Part shown: piece after piece, positions 1 to 6,572 of the stretch | How the letters are laid out: every line of letters starts with the position of its first letter | Position numbering within the stretch: the stretch's first letter is position 1 | Source of the DNA: Streptosporangiaceae bacterium | Lineage (GTDB): Bacteria > Actinomycetota > Actinomycetes > Streptosporangiales > Streptosporangiaceae | DNA: 12,268 nucleotides | NCBI GenBank assembly: GCA_030040475.1 | Contig: JASHTQ010000498.1 | Span: forward strand, 1 to 12,268 | Direction of reading: 5' to 3' | Notes under the pieces: model-generated | Databases searched by the model: none | What the model was told of the DNA's origin: nothing | What the model saw: only the letters and a program-made list of their open reading frames with translations | Program-made: the position numbers and the translations under genes

Positions 1-2649
1 GAGCAGGTGGGCGGTGTCGGTGGTGCGGCCCTGGGCGACGTGGATGTTCCCGGCGTAGGCGAGTTCGCCATGGTCGGCGAGGTAGTCCGGGCTGACGAGG
101 AACGGGCGGGACCATTGGCCGTCGGGGAGGTGGCGGCGGACCTGGACGTCGTTGCCGGCGAACGCGGCGACTGTGAGGATGTCGCGGTTGGCGAGGCGTT
201 CCCCGTCGATGAGGAGGTCGGTGTTCTGGCGGGCGCGGATGATTTCGCCGGTTCCGGCGTGGTTGCCGTCGGCGAGCGGGATCCGCGGGTCGCCGATCTT
301 ACCCAGGGCGACGAGTTTGGATTGGACGAGGCGGGCGAGGTCGGCGGCTTCGGCGTTGGTGCCTGCGAGGAGGAGGGTGTCTTTGCCTGCGAGGTAGTCG
401 GCGAGGTATTCGGCGGCGGCCCTGGCGCAGGCGGTGTCGTGGTCGCCGTGGCGGATCCGGCCGTGGGTGTCGTAGGCGGCGAACACTTCGCGGTGGGCTT
501 GCCGGAGCCGGAGGGAGACGTCCCGTTCCCAGGCTGCACCGAAGCGGAGCACCTCGTGCAGTTCGACGGCGCCGAGGTCGCGGGCGATGGCGCGGAACAT
601 GCCGCCTGCTTCGACGGCGCCGAGCTGGTGGATGTCCCCGGTGCCGATGACGCGGGCTCCGGCGCGGCGGGCGGCGGCGAGGATGAGGGCGAGGTCGGTG
701 GTGGACAGCATGGAGGATTCGTCGAGGATGAGCACGTCGGCGGCGCTGATCTGGACGGGGTGGCGGAGCTCGGCGGTGCCCTTGGTCTTGCCCAGGAACA
801 CAGCGGAGTTATAGGCCTCAAGCGGGGCGCCGAGCTGGCGGGCTTCTGCGAGCATGACGCGGGCGGCGTTCTCGGCGGTGGTGATCCCGATGACACGGCC
901 GCCGGTCAGGGTGTCCCAGGCCCGGGTGAATTCGGCCATAGTCCGGGTCTTCCCGGCGCCTGCTGGCGCGGTGAGGAGCGTCATCAGCCTGTCCGCGGTG
1001 AGGAGCCTGACCACCGCGTCGCGCTGCTCGCCGCTCAGGCTGGAGCCGCCGAGCACCGCGAGGGCCTGCTCCTCGCCGACCAGCTGGCGGATCGCAGACC
1101 GTACGTACTGGATGACGGTTTCTTCGAGGTCGAGGTGGGCGAGGGTGGCGTACCGGGTCTTGTTCGGCGGCTGGTAGATCGAGGCGCCGTCCTTGCGGAC
1201 TCCGAGTTCGGACACGTCGGTGATGTCCGGGGCGGGGGCGACCTGGATCACCTCGACCCCGGCGTGCCCGCCGACGGCCATTTCGGCGACTTCGGCGACG
1301 ATCGCGGCGGTGGCGCCGACGGGCAGTGCCCGGCTGACCTCGAACCGCAGCTGGGAGATGGACCAGGCGGCGTGCTGCCGCTGCGTCTCGGCGACCGCGA
1401 CCTGCGCCGCCTGGGCCTTGTCGTCGTCGCTGATGTGCGCAGGAGCCGGGTGGGCGGCGGCGTAGGCGCGGGCGTCTTGCCAGACGTGGGATAGGGCCTG
1501 GAGTTCGTCGCGGGCGACTTGCCGTTCCCATCCGGCGAGCCGTTCGGCTTCGGTGGGTTCTTCGGTGCCGGTGGCGCCTGCGACCATCCGGCGGGCTTGG
1601 GCTTTGGTGCGCCTGGTGTTCTGGGCGGCTTGCTGTCCGAGGAGCCAGATGGTCCGCTTGGACGGCGGGTGTCCGTGGGTCTTGGTGTACTGGTCGATGA
1701 GCCGGGCCAGTTCGGGGGTGATGGCCCGGTTGCGGGAGGAGAACAGGTCGATGACGTTCTTGCTGACTCCGCCGATCTCGGCGCCGTTCCCGTCGGCCCG
1801 TGGCACCATCGCGTAGCCGCGCCTGGCCAGGCGTGCTTCCATTTCCCGGTCGGCGGCGGCCGCGATCGACAGCTTGAGCTGGAATAGCTGGGTCCCGTCG
1901 AGTGCCCGCCACCGGTCGTCGGCCCGGTCGCCGCGCTGGACGAGGTTGGCGATCGCGATATGGACGTGGAGCTGCGGGTCGCCGTCCCGGCTGATGTGGT
2001 GCACGAACAGGGCCGCGATCAGCCCGTCGCCGTCCCGCCACTCCCCCGTGGCCGCCGAATGGTGCCCGGTCCGCGTGTAGCAGGCCTGCGCCTCGAGCTG
2101 CTCGACGGCCAGCCGGGCCGACTCGACCAGGTCGGCTTCGATCCCGTCGGCTTCGGCGTCGAGCATGTCGGCGGCGGCCTGGTCCCCGTCGTCCCTGGCC
2201 CGCCGGGCGGCGAGCTTGAGGGAGGCGTGCAGGACGCTGACGGACTTGACCAGGGAGATGGTCGGGTCGTAGTAGGGCACCCGGTCGCCCGCGTCCTTGG
2301 CCCGCTCGGCGGCGCGGGCCTCGGCGATCTCGACCGCCGACGCGAACGGATGCTCGGCGAGGTAGGCGGCCACCGCGGCGTCTTCGCGGTCCTGGACGGA
2401 CTTGGGGATCCGCGGGCGGAGCAGCATTTCCCCGCCGGGGCCGATGCCTTTCTGGTAGAGCCGCTCGATCACGGCCGGGTCGACGTGGCCGTCGAGGCCG
2501 AGGGATGCGGCGCCGCGGCCGGCCCATTGGCCGGATGGTTCGCCGGTGGCGGTGTAGTAGGACATGGCTCCGGCGCATCCGCCGGCGCAGGTTCCGCAGG
2601 TGAAGTAGGCCACGTCGTGGCCTGCGCGGAGCGTGACCATCGTGGTCAC
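1..2649 (-). CDS. MobF/TrwC-type conjugative relaxase with SF1 helicase domain, 3' end outside the window
   Basis: Nicks DNA at an origin of transfer and unwinds it for conjugation. The frame is stop-free from 2649 to the edge, about 880 residues, so the C-terminus is missing. Numbering from the ATG at 2640: a tyrosine pair Y28-Y29 followed by a WAGRGA...LGL stretch matches the catalytic-Tyr region of TrwC; YYDPTISLVKSVS lies at 123-135; the three-histidine motif HHISRDGDPQLHVH lies at 214-227; Walker A PAGAGKT is at 559-565 and Walker B LDESSM begins at 639. VAQGRT near the edge fits a late helicase motif. A Cys cluster (C15, C18, C22) precedes the tyrosines. A GTG at 2649 has a GGTGA six bases upstream and is preferred over the ATG at 2640, which has no well-spaced site. 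Long open frames on the opposite strand are codon-bias shadows. Confidence 0.93.
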   Translation of the reverse strand, partial: MTTMVTLRAGHDVAYFTCGTCAGGCAGAMSYYTATGEPSGQWAGRGAASLGLDGHVDPAVIERLYQKGIGPGGEMLLRPRIPKSVQDREDAAVAAYLAEHPFASAVEIAEARAAERAKDAGDRVPYYDPTISLVKSVSVLHASLKLAARRARDDGDQAAADMLDAEADGIEADLVESARLAVEQLEAQACYTRTGHHSAATGEWRDGDGLIAALFVHHISRDGDPQLHVHIAIANLVQRGDRADDRWRALDGTQLFQLKLSIAAAADREMEARLARRGYAMVPRADGNGAEIGGVSKNVIDLFSSRNRAITPELARLIDQYTKTHGHPPSKRTIWLLGQQAAQNTRRTKAQARRMVAGATGTEEPTEAERLAGWERQVARDELQALSHVWQDARAYAAAHPAPAHISDDDKAQAAQVAVAETQRQHAAWSISQLRFEVSRALPVGATAAIVAEVAEMAVGGHAGVEVIQVAPAPDITDVSELGVRKDGASIYQPPNKTRYATLAHLDLEETVIQYVRSAIRQLVGEEQALAVLGGSSLSGEQRDAVVRLLTADRLMTLLTAPAGAGKTRTMAEFTRAWDTLTGGRVIGITTAENAARVMLAEARQLGAPLEAYNSAVFLGKTKGTAELRHPVQISAADVLILDESSMLSTTDLALILAAARRAGARVIGTGDIHQLGAVEAGGMFRAIARDLGAVELHEVLRFGAAWERDVSLRLRQAHREVFAAYDTHGRIRHGDHDTACARAAAEYLADYLAGKDTLLLAGTNAEAADLARLVQSKLVALGKIGDPRIPLADGNHAGTGEIIRARQNTDLLIDGERLANRDILTVAAFAGNDVQVRRHLPDGQWSRPFLVSPDYLADHGELAYAGNIHVAQGRTTDTAHLL

Positions 2650-2691
2650 GGAAGGTCACCGCGCCTGGGTTGTCCGCTGTCATCGGTGCTG

Positions 2692-2710
2692 ATGCAAGTC
2701 TGGGGTGAAC
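2692..2710 (+). repeat. 19-bp dispersed direct repeat, copy A
   Basis: ATGCAAGTCTGGGGTGAAC recurs at 3706-3724 in the same orientation with one difference (A to G at the sixth base). The two copies start 1014 bases apart and bracket the tRNA scar and the DUF151 gene. Flanking bases are unrelated. Function unknown. Confidence 0.75.
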
Positions 2711-2805
2711 TCAAAATGATGCGGCGGGTCATTTGCTCAATGGCAAGCGACCGCTTCGGCGGCCCCGACCCCGCGCCGTGCCCAGGAATTGCTGGATCTG
2801 AGGCA

Positions 2806-2827
2806 TCAGGACAGGTCAGAGTCCTGA
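2806..2827. repeat. Perfect 7-bp inverted repeat next to the attachment scar
   Basis: TCAGGAC (2806-2812) and GTCCTGA (2821-2827) are perfectly complementary around an eight-base loop, ending 11 bases before the tRNA homology. No T-run follows, so it is not an obvious terminator. A position between a MobF relaxase and the element end would suit a recombinase arm site or an oriT hairpin; neither role is shown. A shorter hairpin, CCGC-TTCG-GCGG, lies at 2751-2762. Confidence 0.45.
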
Positions 2828-2838
2828 ATTCAAGTACC

Positions 2839-2881
2839 CTCCGGAGCCGTGAGCGCAGGTTCGAATCCTGCTGGGGGCGCC
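2839..2881 (+). other. Displaced 3' half of a tRNA gene, probably tRNA-Arg(CCG): attachment-site scar
   Basis: Parsed as a tRNA: anticodon loop CTCCGGA (2839-2845, with U33 and anticodon CCG), anticodon 3' stem GCCGT (2846-2850), four-base variable region, T-stem GCAGG (2855-2859), T-loop TTCGAAT (2860-2866), T-stem CCTGC (2867-2871), acceptor strand TGGGGGC (2872-2878), discriminator G, then CC. The final A is not encoded, which is common in actinobacteria. The roughly 40 bases upstream give no matching acceptor strand, D-arm or anticodon 5' stem, so no full tRNA is present. Homology from the anticodon loop to the tRNA end is the usual extent of an actinobacterial element's att core. The isoacceptor assignment is less certain than the tRNA identity. 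Confidence 0.78.
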
Positions 2882-2964
2882 TTACACTGTCTGCGCCAAT
2901 ACCGTCTTGACCGGCGGGAACGCTGGCAGGCTTGTCGGCATACTCGGACATGGGGTGCCGGCGG

Positions 2965-2987
2965 AGGCCGTGTTCTGACGGCTTTTT
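2965..2987 (+). terminator. Rho-independent terminator downstream of the tRNA scar
   Basis: AGGCCGT (2965-2971) pairs with ACGGCTT (2978-2984), seven pairs including one G-T, around a GTTCTG loop; the T-run covers 2983-2987. It reads rightward and may be the original terminator of the interrupted tRNA gene, which would support the right side being resident DNA. Confidence 0.6.
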
Positions 2988-3054
2988 GGCGTAGCCGCGC
3001 ATGAGCGCTCGACCCGTGACGGCACCTTGCCGCGGCCCGGATCGTTTCGCTGTC

Positions 3055-3627
3055 ATGACGACGGTACGGATCGCGCACACCGAGCCGTGGCCGGGCAAGC
3101 GGGTGGGCGGTCGCGGGTTCGGGTTCTTCTCGATGCTCGTGGTGCTGGCCGACGACTCCGGCCGGGCACTCCCGGTGTGGCTGAACGGGCCGGAAGGGCA
3201 CGACCTGTTCCGGGGGCCGGAGGATCGCCCGCATCCTGAGTCCGCCGAGGTGATCACCGCGGGCCTGCTGCGCATCGCTGGGGTAACGGTGACCGGCGTG
3301 GACATCGACGAGCTGGACCCCGCGCTGACCACCGGGCCACGGCGGGGACGCGACACCCCGCGGGCGACGACCCGGATCGAGTTCACCGCAGCGGGCACCG
3401 GCGAGCCCGGGCAGCTGCCGGTCCGCATCGGGTACGCCCTGGCCATGGCCGCGGCCACCGGTGCGCCGATCCGGGTTGCCGACCAGCTGATGGACCAGCT
3501 CGCGGTCCCCGCCCAAAGCGACCTGGTCGGCCAGTTCACCAGGGACGTGCCGCTGCCACGGCGGCGGCGCGGCTTGTCGCGCCTGGTCCGGCGAGGCCCT
3601 CGCTGGGTTCGCCAACCGGCTCGCTGA
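3055..3627 (+). CDS. Bifunctional nuclease (BfN/DUF151) family protein
   Basis: The family is a small-domain group; plant and bacterial members have been reported with nuclease activity, but most bacterial ones have no defined role. The 190-residue product shows the family layout: a strand region FSMLVVLADDSGRALPVWLN near residues 24-43 (counterpart of the usual VVLLxEADGxRxLPIWIG), the segment ending in GLLRIAGVTVTGVDIDEL, then a strand IEFT and the helix block RIGYALAMAAATGAPIRVAD, matching the usual PSDAIALALRTGAPI. The Pro-Ser-Asp of that block is replaced, so activity is uncertain. The basic tail after residue 165 is an extension. ATG 3055 is chosen because the family fold starts directly after it; an in-frame ATG at 3001 would add 18 unmatched residues. 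No clear Shine-Dalgarno site. It is the first gene right of the tRNA scar. Confidence 0.72.
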   Translation: MTTVRIAHTEPWPGKRVGGRGFGFFSMLVVLADDSGRALPVWLNGPEGHDLFRGPEDRPHPESAEVITAGLLRIAGVTVTGVDIDELDPALTTGPRRGRDTPRATTRIEFTAAGTGEPGQLPVRIGYALAMAAATGAPIRVADQLMDQLAVPAQSDLVGQFTRDVPLPRRRRGLSRLVRRGPRWVRQPAR

Positions 3628-3705
3628 GGACGCCGTACCGCGGCCACGGCCACCTGTTGCCCGAGCACGCCCGCGCGCCCGCTGGACCAGATGCCGGCCG
3701 GATCA

Positions 3706-3724
3706 ATGCAGGTCTGGGGTGAAC
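3706..3724 (+). repeat. 19-bp dispersed direct repeat, copy B
   Basis: ATGCAGGTCTGGGGTGAAC matches copy A at 2692-2710 in 18 of 19 positions. It sits in the 140-base gap between the DUF151 gene and the lipoprotein gene, where I see nothing else recognisable. Confidence 0.75.
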
Positions 3725-3782
3725 CCGCGGCGCCGCGACGGCACTGCCGCAACCTGGACGGCTCGCCGTGCGTCTGATCGGC

Positions 3783-4844
3783 ATGCGGGCAGTCAAAGCG
3801 GTCGCTGCGGTTATCGTCTGCGTGGCGGCCCTGTCGGCGTGCACGGCGAGCCGGGGCGCGGCCCATGGCGCTCCCGCGGGAGTGTCGCGGCCGCCAGCTG
3901 GCGTGCTGCCCGGCTACTATGTCGTGGCCGCCGGGCGGGAAGTCACGGTGCGGGCCTCGGGTGACGGGCGCGTGACGGGCTCGGTCGCGATACCAGTGGC
4001 GGCCGGGAACGCGCTGTCGGGGGTCAGCGCCGAGCCGTTCGGGAGCGCGGATGACCGGCATTTCGTGATCGTGGTGTCCCGGGGCGGTGACCTGCCGGGC
4101 GTGGCCGCCGTCACGTTGTTCCAGCTGACCGTGTCCCCGGCCGGCCGGCCAGCGGGGCTGCGCCGGCTGAGCTTCACGAGCAACGGGACGCCGGTGATCG
4201 GCGCGGCGCTGTCCCCGGACGGCAGGATGCTCGCGCTGTCCCTGGTGCACGAGTTCCTCCCGCCGTTGTACGGCAGCGTGGTGATCGTCACCCTGGCCAG
4301 CGGCGCAACCCGGACGTGGTCCGGCCAGGGCGCGCCGGGCTACTGGCCGGGCATTCCTGCCTGGGCGGGCGACGGCACGGTCGTCGTGCCCTGGTGGCAC
4401 GGCACGACCGGAGGCATGATCCCGGCCGAGGTCGCCGGGATCCGGCGGCTCGATGCCGCTGCGCCCGGCGGCAGTCTGACGGCCCCGCTGACCGCCTTCC
4501 CCGCCTCCGTGCCCGGGCTGCAGTCCGCGATGCTCGCCCCTGGCGGCGGGCAGCTCGTCGCGTCGTCCTGCCACGCGGCGCAGCGCACTGCGACCGCCCG
4601 GGTCGTCGAGCTGTCCGCCGGGAACGGGCGGCTGGTCCGGGTGCTGCGGACGCAGACGGCCCGGTTCGGTGACGACGCTGACGCGGCGGATGCGGCCTTC
4701 TCGTCGTGCCGGGTGCTGTCGGTGGCTGGCGGCGCTGCCCCGGTGCTCGTCCAGGCCTTCGCGTTCGGCCGGATCGACAACGGCGTCTTTACCCCGCTGC
4801 CCGGCGCGACACCAGAAGTCCTGCCGGTCTCCGCGGCGTGGTGA
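3783..4844 (+). CDS. Secreted lipoprotein, propeller-like, function unknown
   Basis: From the ATG at 3783 the product is 353 residues. The N-terminus has R2 and K5, a hydrophobic stretch ([12 protein letters not shown]) and a lipobox L17-S18-A19-C20, so it should be exported and lipid-anchored at C20. The rest is rich in short beta-type segments; the [10 protein letters not shown] segment resembles the repeats of WD40/TolB-like propellers, and [12 protein letters not shown] and [12 protein letters not shown] look like further blades. No catalytic motif is recognisable. A GTG at 3768, with a weak GGACGG upstream, is an equally possible start and would put the cysteine at residue 25. Codon use is typical of the window. 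After the stop, GTCCG (4847-4851) and CGGAC (4863-4867) form a weak hairpin that could end transcription. Confidence 0.75.
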   Translation: MRAVKAVAAVIVCVAALSACTASRGAAHGAPAGVSRPPAGVLPGYYVVAAGREVTVRASGDGRVTGSVAIPVAAGNALSGVSAEPFGSADDRHFVIVVSRGGDLPGVAAVTLFQLTVSPAGRPAGLRRLSFTSNGTPVIGAALSPDGRMLALSLVHEFLPPLYGSVVIVTLASGATRTWSGQGAPGYWPGIPAWAGDGTVVVPWWHGTTGGMIPAEVAGIRRLDAAAPGGSLTAPLTAFPASVPGLQSAMLAPGGGQLVASSCHAAQRTATARVVELSAGNGRLVRVLRTQTARFGDDADAADAAFSSCRVLSVAGGAAPVLVQAFAFGRIDNGVFTPLPGATPEVLPVSAAW

Positions 4845-5079
4845 CCGTCCGCGGCTAATCGCCGGACCGGGCACACCGGTGCAACGGATCTGGCGGTTCA
4901 GGCTTCCTCGGGCGCCAGCTTCGGGCCGGGAGCGGGCGGGCGGCTCGGCGAGCGCGCGTGACCCTTGCCGGGGGTCCGTACTGTGGATGGGTCATCACTG
5001 GCTTGCCCGGGCGGGTTCCGTCGGGCTGGTGCTCTGGGCGGGCGGCCAGGTTCTGCTCAGTGGCGCGAGGCGGCGGACG
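4845..5079. other. Intergenic region upstream of the Clp N-domain gene
   Basis: No coding potential stands out. A weak promoter candidate for the next gene is a GTGAC -35-like box near 4957-4962 and TACTGT at 4979-4984 (about 16 bases apart), leaving a leader of about 90 bases. No ClgR- or HspR-type operator was recognised. Confidence 0.25.
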
Positions 5080-5913
5080 ATGTTCGAGCGGTTTACCGAC
5101 AGGGCGCAGCGGGTGATCGTCCTGGCCCAAGAAGAGGCCAGGGCGTTCGATCACGACTACGTCGGCACCGAGCACATCCTGCTCGGCCTTGTCCACGAGG
5201 GGGAAGGCGTCGCGGCCAAGGCGCTGGAGTCGCTCGGGATCGGCCCGGACGTGGTGCGGCAGCGGATCGAGGAGATCATCGGCCGTGGGCAGGAGCCGCC
5301 GACCGGGCACATCCCGTTCACGCCGCAGGCCAAGAAGGTAATGGAGCTGTCGCTGCGCGAGGCGCTGCGGCTCGGCCACAACTACATCGGCACCGAGCAC
5401 ATCCTGCTCGGCCTGATCCGCGAGGGCGACGGCGTGGCCGCGCGGGTCCTCGTGATGCTGGGCGCCGACCTGGACCGGGTGCGCCGGCAGGTCATGAAGC
5501 TGCTGCACGGGCGCCAGGCAGACGAGCCCGGGCCGGCCGGGCCGGCCGAGCGGGAGCTCAGGCTGCTGCCGGCGGTGCAGGCTCGCCTGGAGGCGATCGA
5601 GCGGCGGCTGGCGGCCATCGAGCAGCGGGCCGGGACCGGGCCCGACACCGGTGACCTGGATCGGCAGATCGCGGCAGTCCGCGCCGAGAAGGAGGCTGCG
5701 ATCGAGGCCCAGGACTTCCCGCAGGCCGCTTCGCTGCGCAACCGGGAGAAGGACTTGCTGGCCGGCAAGGCCGCGCGGGAGGAGGAGTGGGCCGCCGGGC
5801 ACCCGGCGCTGCCGGTCCTGGCCGAACGATGCCGGCAGCTCGCCGACGAGATCGGGCGGCTGCGCGCCCTGCTCCGTCAGCACGGCATCGACCCGCACGA
5901 CGAGCCGGCCTGA
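5080..5913 (+). CDS. Stand-alone ClpC N-terminal-domain protein with UVR motif
   Basis: The product is 277 residues. It begins [20 protein letters not shown], the canonical ClpC N-terminus, and holds two Clp-N repeats, each containing G-TEHILLGL (about residues 29-37 and 106-114). After a Pro/Gly-rich linker near 150-160 comes a charged, probably coiled-coil segment including a UVR-type motif ([17 protein letters not shown]...ASLRN, about 190-220), as in the ClpC middle region. There is no Walker A motif or AAA module: ClpC is about 800-850 residues, so both ATPase domains are absent. It may bind ClpC substrates or adaptors, or modulate ClpC assembly; that is inference. ATG 5080 is fixed by family homology and a GAGG nine bases upstream. 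The frame is open further upstream, but without homology. Confidence 0.88.
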   Translation: MFERFTDRAQRVIVLAQEEARAFDHDYVGTEHILLGLVHEGEGVAAKALESLGIGPDVVRQRIEEIIGRGQEPPTGHIPFTPQAKKVMELSLREALRLGHNYIGTEHILLGLIREGDGVAARVLVMLGADLDRVRRQVMKLLHGRQADEPGPAGPAERELRLLPAVQARLEAIERRLAAIEQRAGTGPDTGDLDRQIAAVRAEKEAAIEAQDFPQAASLRNREKDLLAGKAAREEEWAAGHPALPVLAERCRQLADEIGRLRALLRQHGIDPHDEPA

Positions 5914-6041
5914 CTGGTTCAGGTCCCAGGGGAACTCGTGCGCGCCGAGGATCCGGTAGATCTCGTGGAAGTCCCTGGCGGATCGAGCTCGCCGATCCGC
6001 CGTGCCCAGTAACCGCGTTCCGTGTCACCCTGCGGCGCCAT
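5914..6041 (-). pseudogene. Remnant of an MpaB-family oxygenase gene (N-terminal fragment, frameshifted)
   Basis: An ATG at 6041, with a GGAG site six bases upstream and 28 bases after the VOC gene's stop, opens a frame containing GYWARRIGELDP. One base is then missing: in the next frame the sequence continues RDFHEIYRILGAHEFPWDLNQ (5976-5914). Read across the shift, this matches my memory of the N-terminus of actinobacterial MpaB-type (DUF2236) oxygenases, which are several hundred residues long. Similarity ends exactly where the stop of the convergent Clp N-domain gene begins, so the rest was probably lost by deletion. Start and ribosome site survive, and it was likely the second gene of an operon with the VOC gene. 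The family assignment rests on about 33 residues. Confidence 0.6.
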
Positions 6042-6069
6042 CTGCTCCGATTGTTACACGGCAGCGGCG

Positions 6070-6468
6070 TCAGGGCAGATCCTGGGCGATTTCCCAGATG
6101 TGCCCGCTCGGGTCGGTGAAGCTGGCGGTGCGGATGCCCCACGGGCGGTTCATCGGGCCGTTGAGCAGCTGCACGCCGCGGCTGGCCAGCTCCGCGCACA
6201 CGGCGTCCACGTCATCGACCCCGACGGTGAGCTGGAAGCGCGCGCCGGCCTGCGGCCCGGCGACCGTTCCCGGCTCGATGAGCTCGTGGGCCGCGGGGAT
6301 CTTGAGCAGGTTGATCAGCGTGTTCTCGAACTTGAATACCGCCGAATTGTCGTCCTCCCACGCCACGGGGAGGCCGAAGGCGTCGGTGTAGAACCGCTTG
6401 GAGCGGTCCAGGTCCTCGGTGAACAAGGTGATGGCGCCGATGCTGGCGCTCTTCGGCAATGCGTTCAT
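6070..6468 (-). CDS. VOC-family (glyoxalase/bleomycin-resistance fold) protein
   Basis: The 132-residue product is the usual size of a single VOC protein. Two beta-alpha-beta-beta-beta modules are visible: ITLFTEDLDRSKRFYTDAFGLPV near 12-34, and VGVDDVDAVCAELASRGVQLLNGP then RTASFTDPSGHIWEIAQ in the second half. The final Glu of the second module (GHIWEI) matches a usual metal ligand, but the expected His of the first module (IxHxTL) is Ala, so metal chemistry may be altered. Superfamily members include dioxygenases, isomerases and antibiotic-binding proteins; the substrate cannot be told. The start is fixed by GGAGG eight bases upstream of ATG 6468. The MpaB remnant follows 28 bases downstream. 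Confidence 0.88.
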   Translation of the reverse strand: MNALPKSASIGAITLFTEDLDRSKRFYTDAFGLPVAWEDDNSAVFKFENTLINLLKIPAAHELIEPGTVAGPQAGARFQLTVGVDDVDAVCAELASRGVQLLNGPMNRPWGIRTASFTDPSGHIWEIAQDLP

Positions 6469-6558
6469 TCGCTTTCCTCCTTCGACACGATAGGACCGTC
6501 GCGGGTAGGAGAAATCATCGCCGCAGGTATCGAGTGTGGGCCGCGCGCGACCTGCCGA

Positions 6559-6572
6559 CGGGCGGTTGCCCG
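6559..6572 (-). terminator. GC-only hairpin directly after the GGDEF-RHH stop codon
   Basis: CGGGC (6559-6563) and GCCCG (6568-6572) pair perfectly around a four-base loop, starting one base after the TAG of the leftward gene. There is no U-tract, as is common for actinobacterial terminators. It separates this gene from the VOC gene 91 bases further on. Confidence 0.4.

Larger units (their letters stand above)
1..2838. mobile_element. Right end of an integrated conjugative/mobilizable element (inferred)
   Basis: Two things seen together support this: a MobF conjugative relaxase gene reading leftward off the window edge, and, 190 bases to its right, a tRNA 3' half lacking its 5' half. Integrative elements commonly recombine into a tRNA 3' end, leaving an intact tRNA at one end and a displaced 3' fragment followed by the original downstream DNA at the other. 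Here the fragment is followed by a likely terminator and ordinary chromosomal-type genes, so the element should lie to the left. No integrase or excisionase is visible; they would be expected at the far end. The left limit is outside the window and the right limit is set by the tRNA homology. Confidence 0.55.

Noticed and set aside
7..1494. Long rightward open frame opposite the relaxase gene (also 1519-1887 and 1960-2910)
   Set aside because: It shares codon register with the relaxase gene on the other strand, and its product is low-complexity Gly/Ala/Asp/Val sequence without domains: a GC-bias shadow.
818..2683. Leftward frame of about 620 codons overlapping the relaxase
   Set aside because: Its product is Arg/Pro-rich and domain-free, while the neighbouring frame carries every relaxase and helicase motif.
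2795..2881. A complete tRNA gene at the attachment scar
   Set aside because: Upstream bases do not supply an acceptor strand complementary to TGGGGGC, a D-arm, or an anticodon 5' stem complementary to GCCGT.
3001..3054. Upstream ATG for the DUF151 gene
   Set aside because: It would add 18 residues with no family similarity and has no ribosome site.
2646..4874. Very long leftward frame containing QDSNLRSRLRR
   Set aside because: This is the typical spurious translation across an antisense tRNA T-arm; the rest is antisense to the DUF151 and lipoprotein genes.
4340..4876. Leftward frame opposite the lipoprotein gene
   Set aside because: It has no domain or ribosome site, and the opposite strand carries a signal peptide with lipobox.
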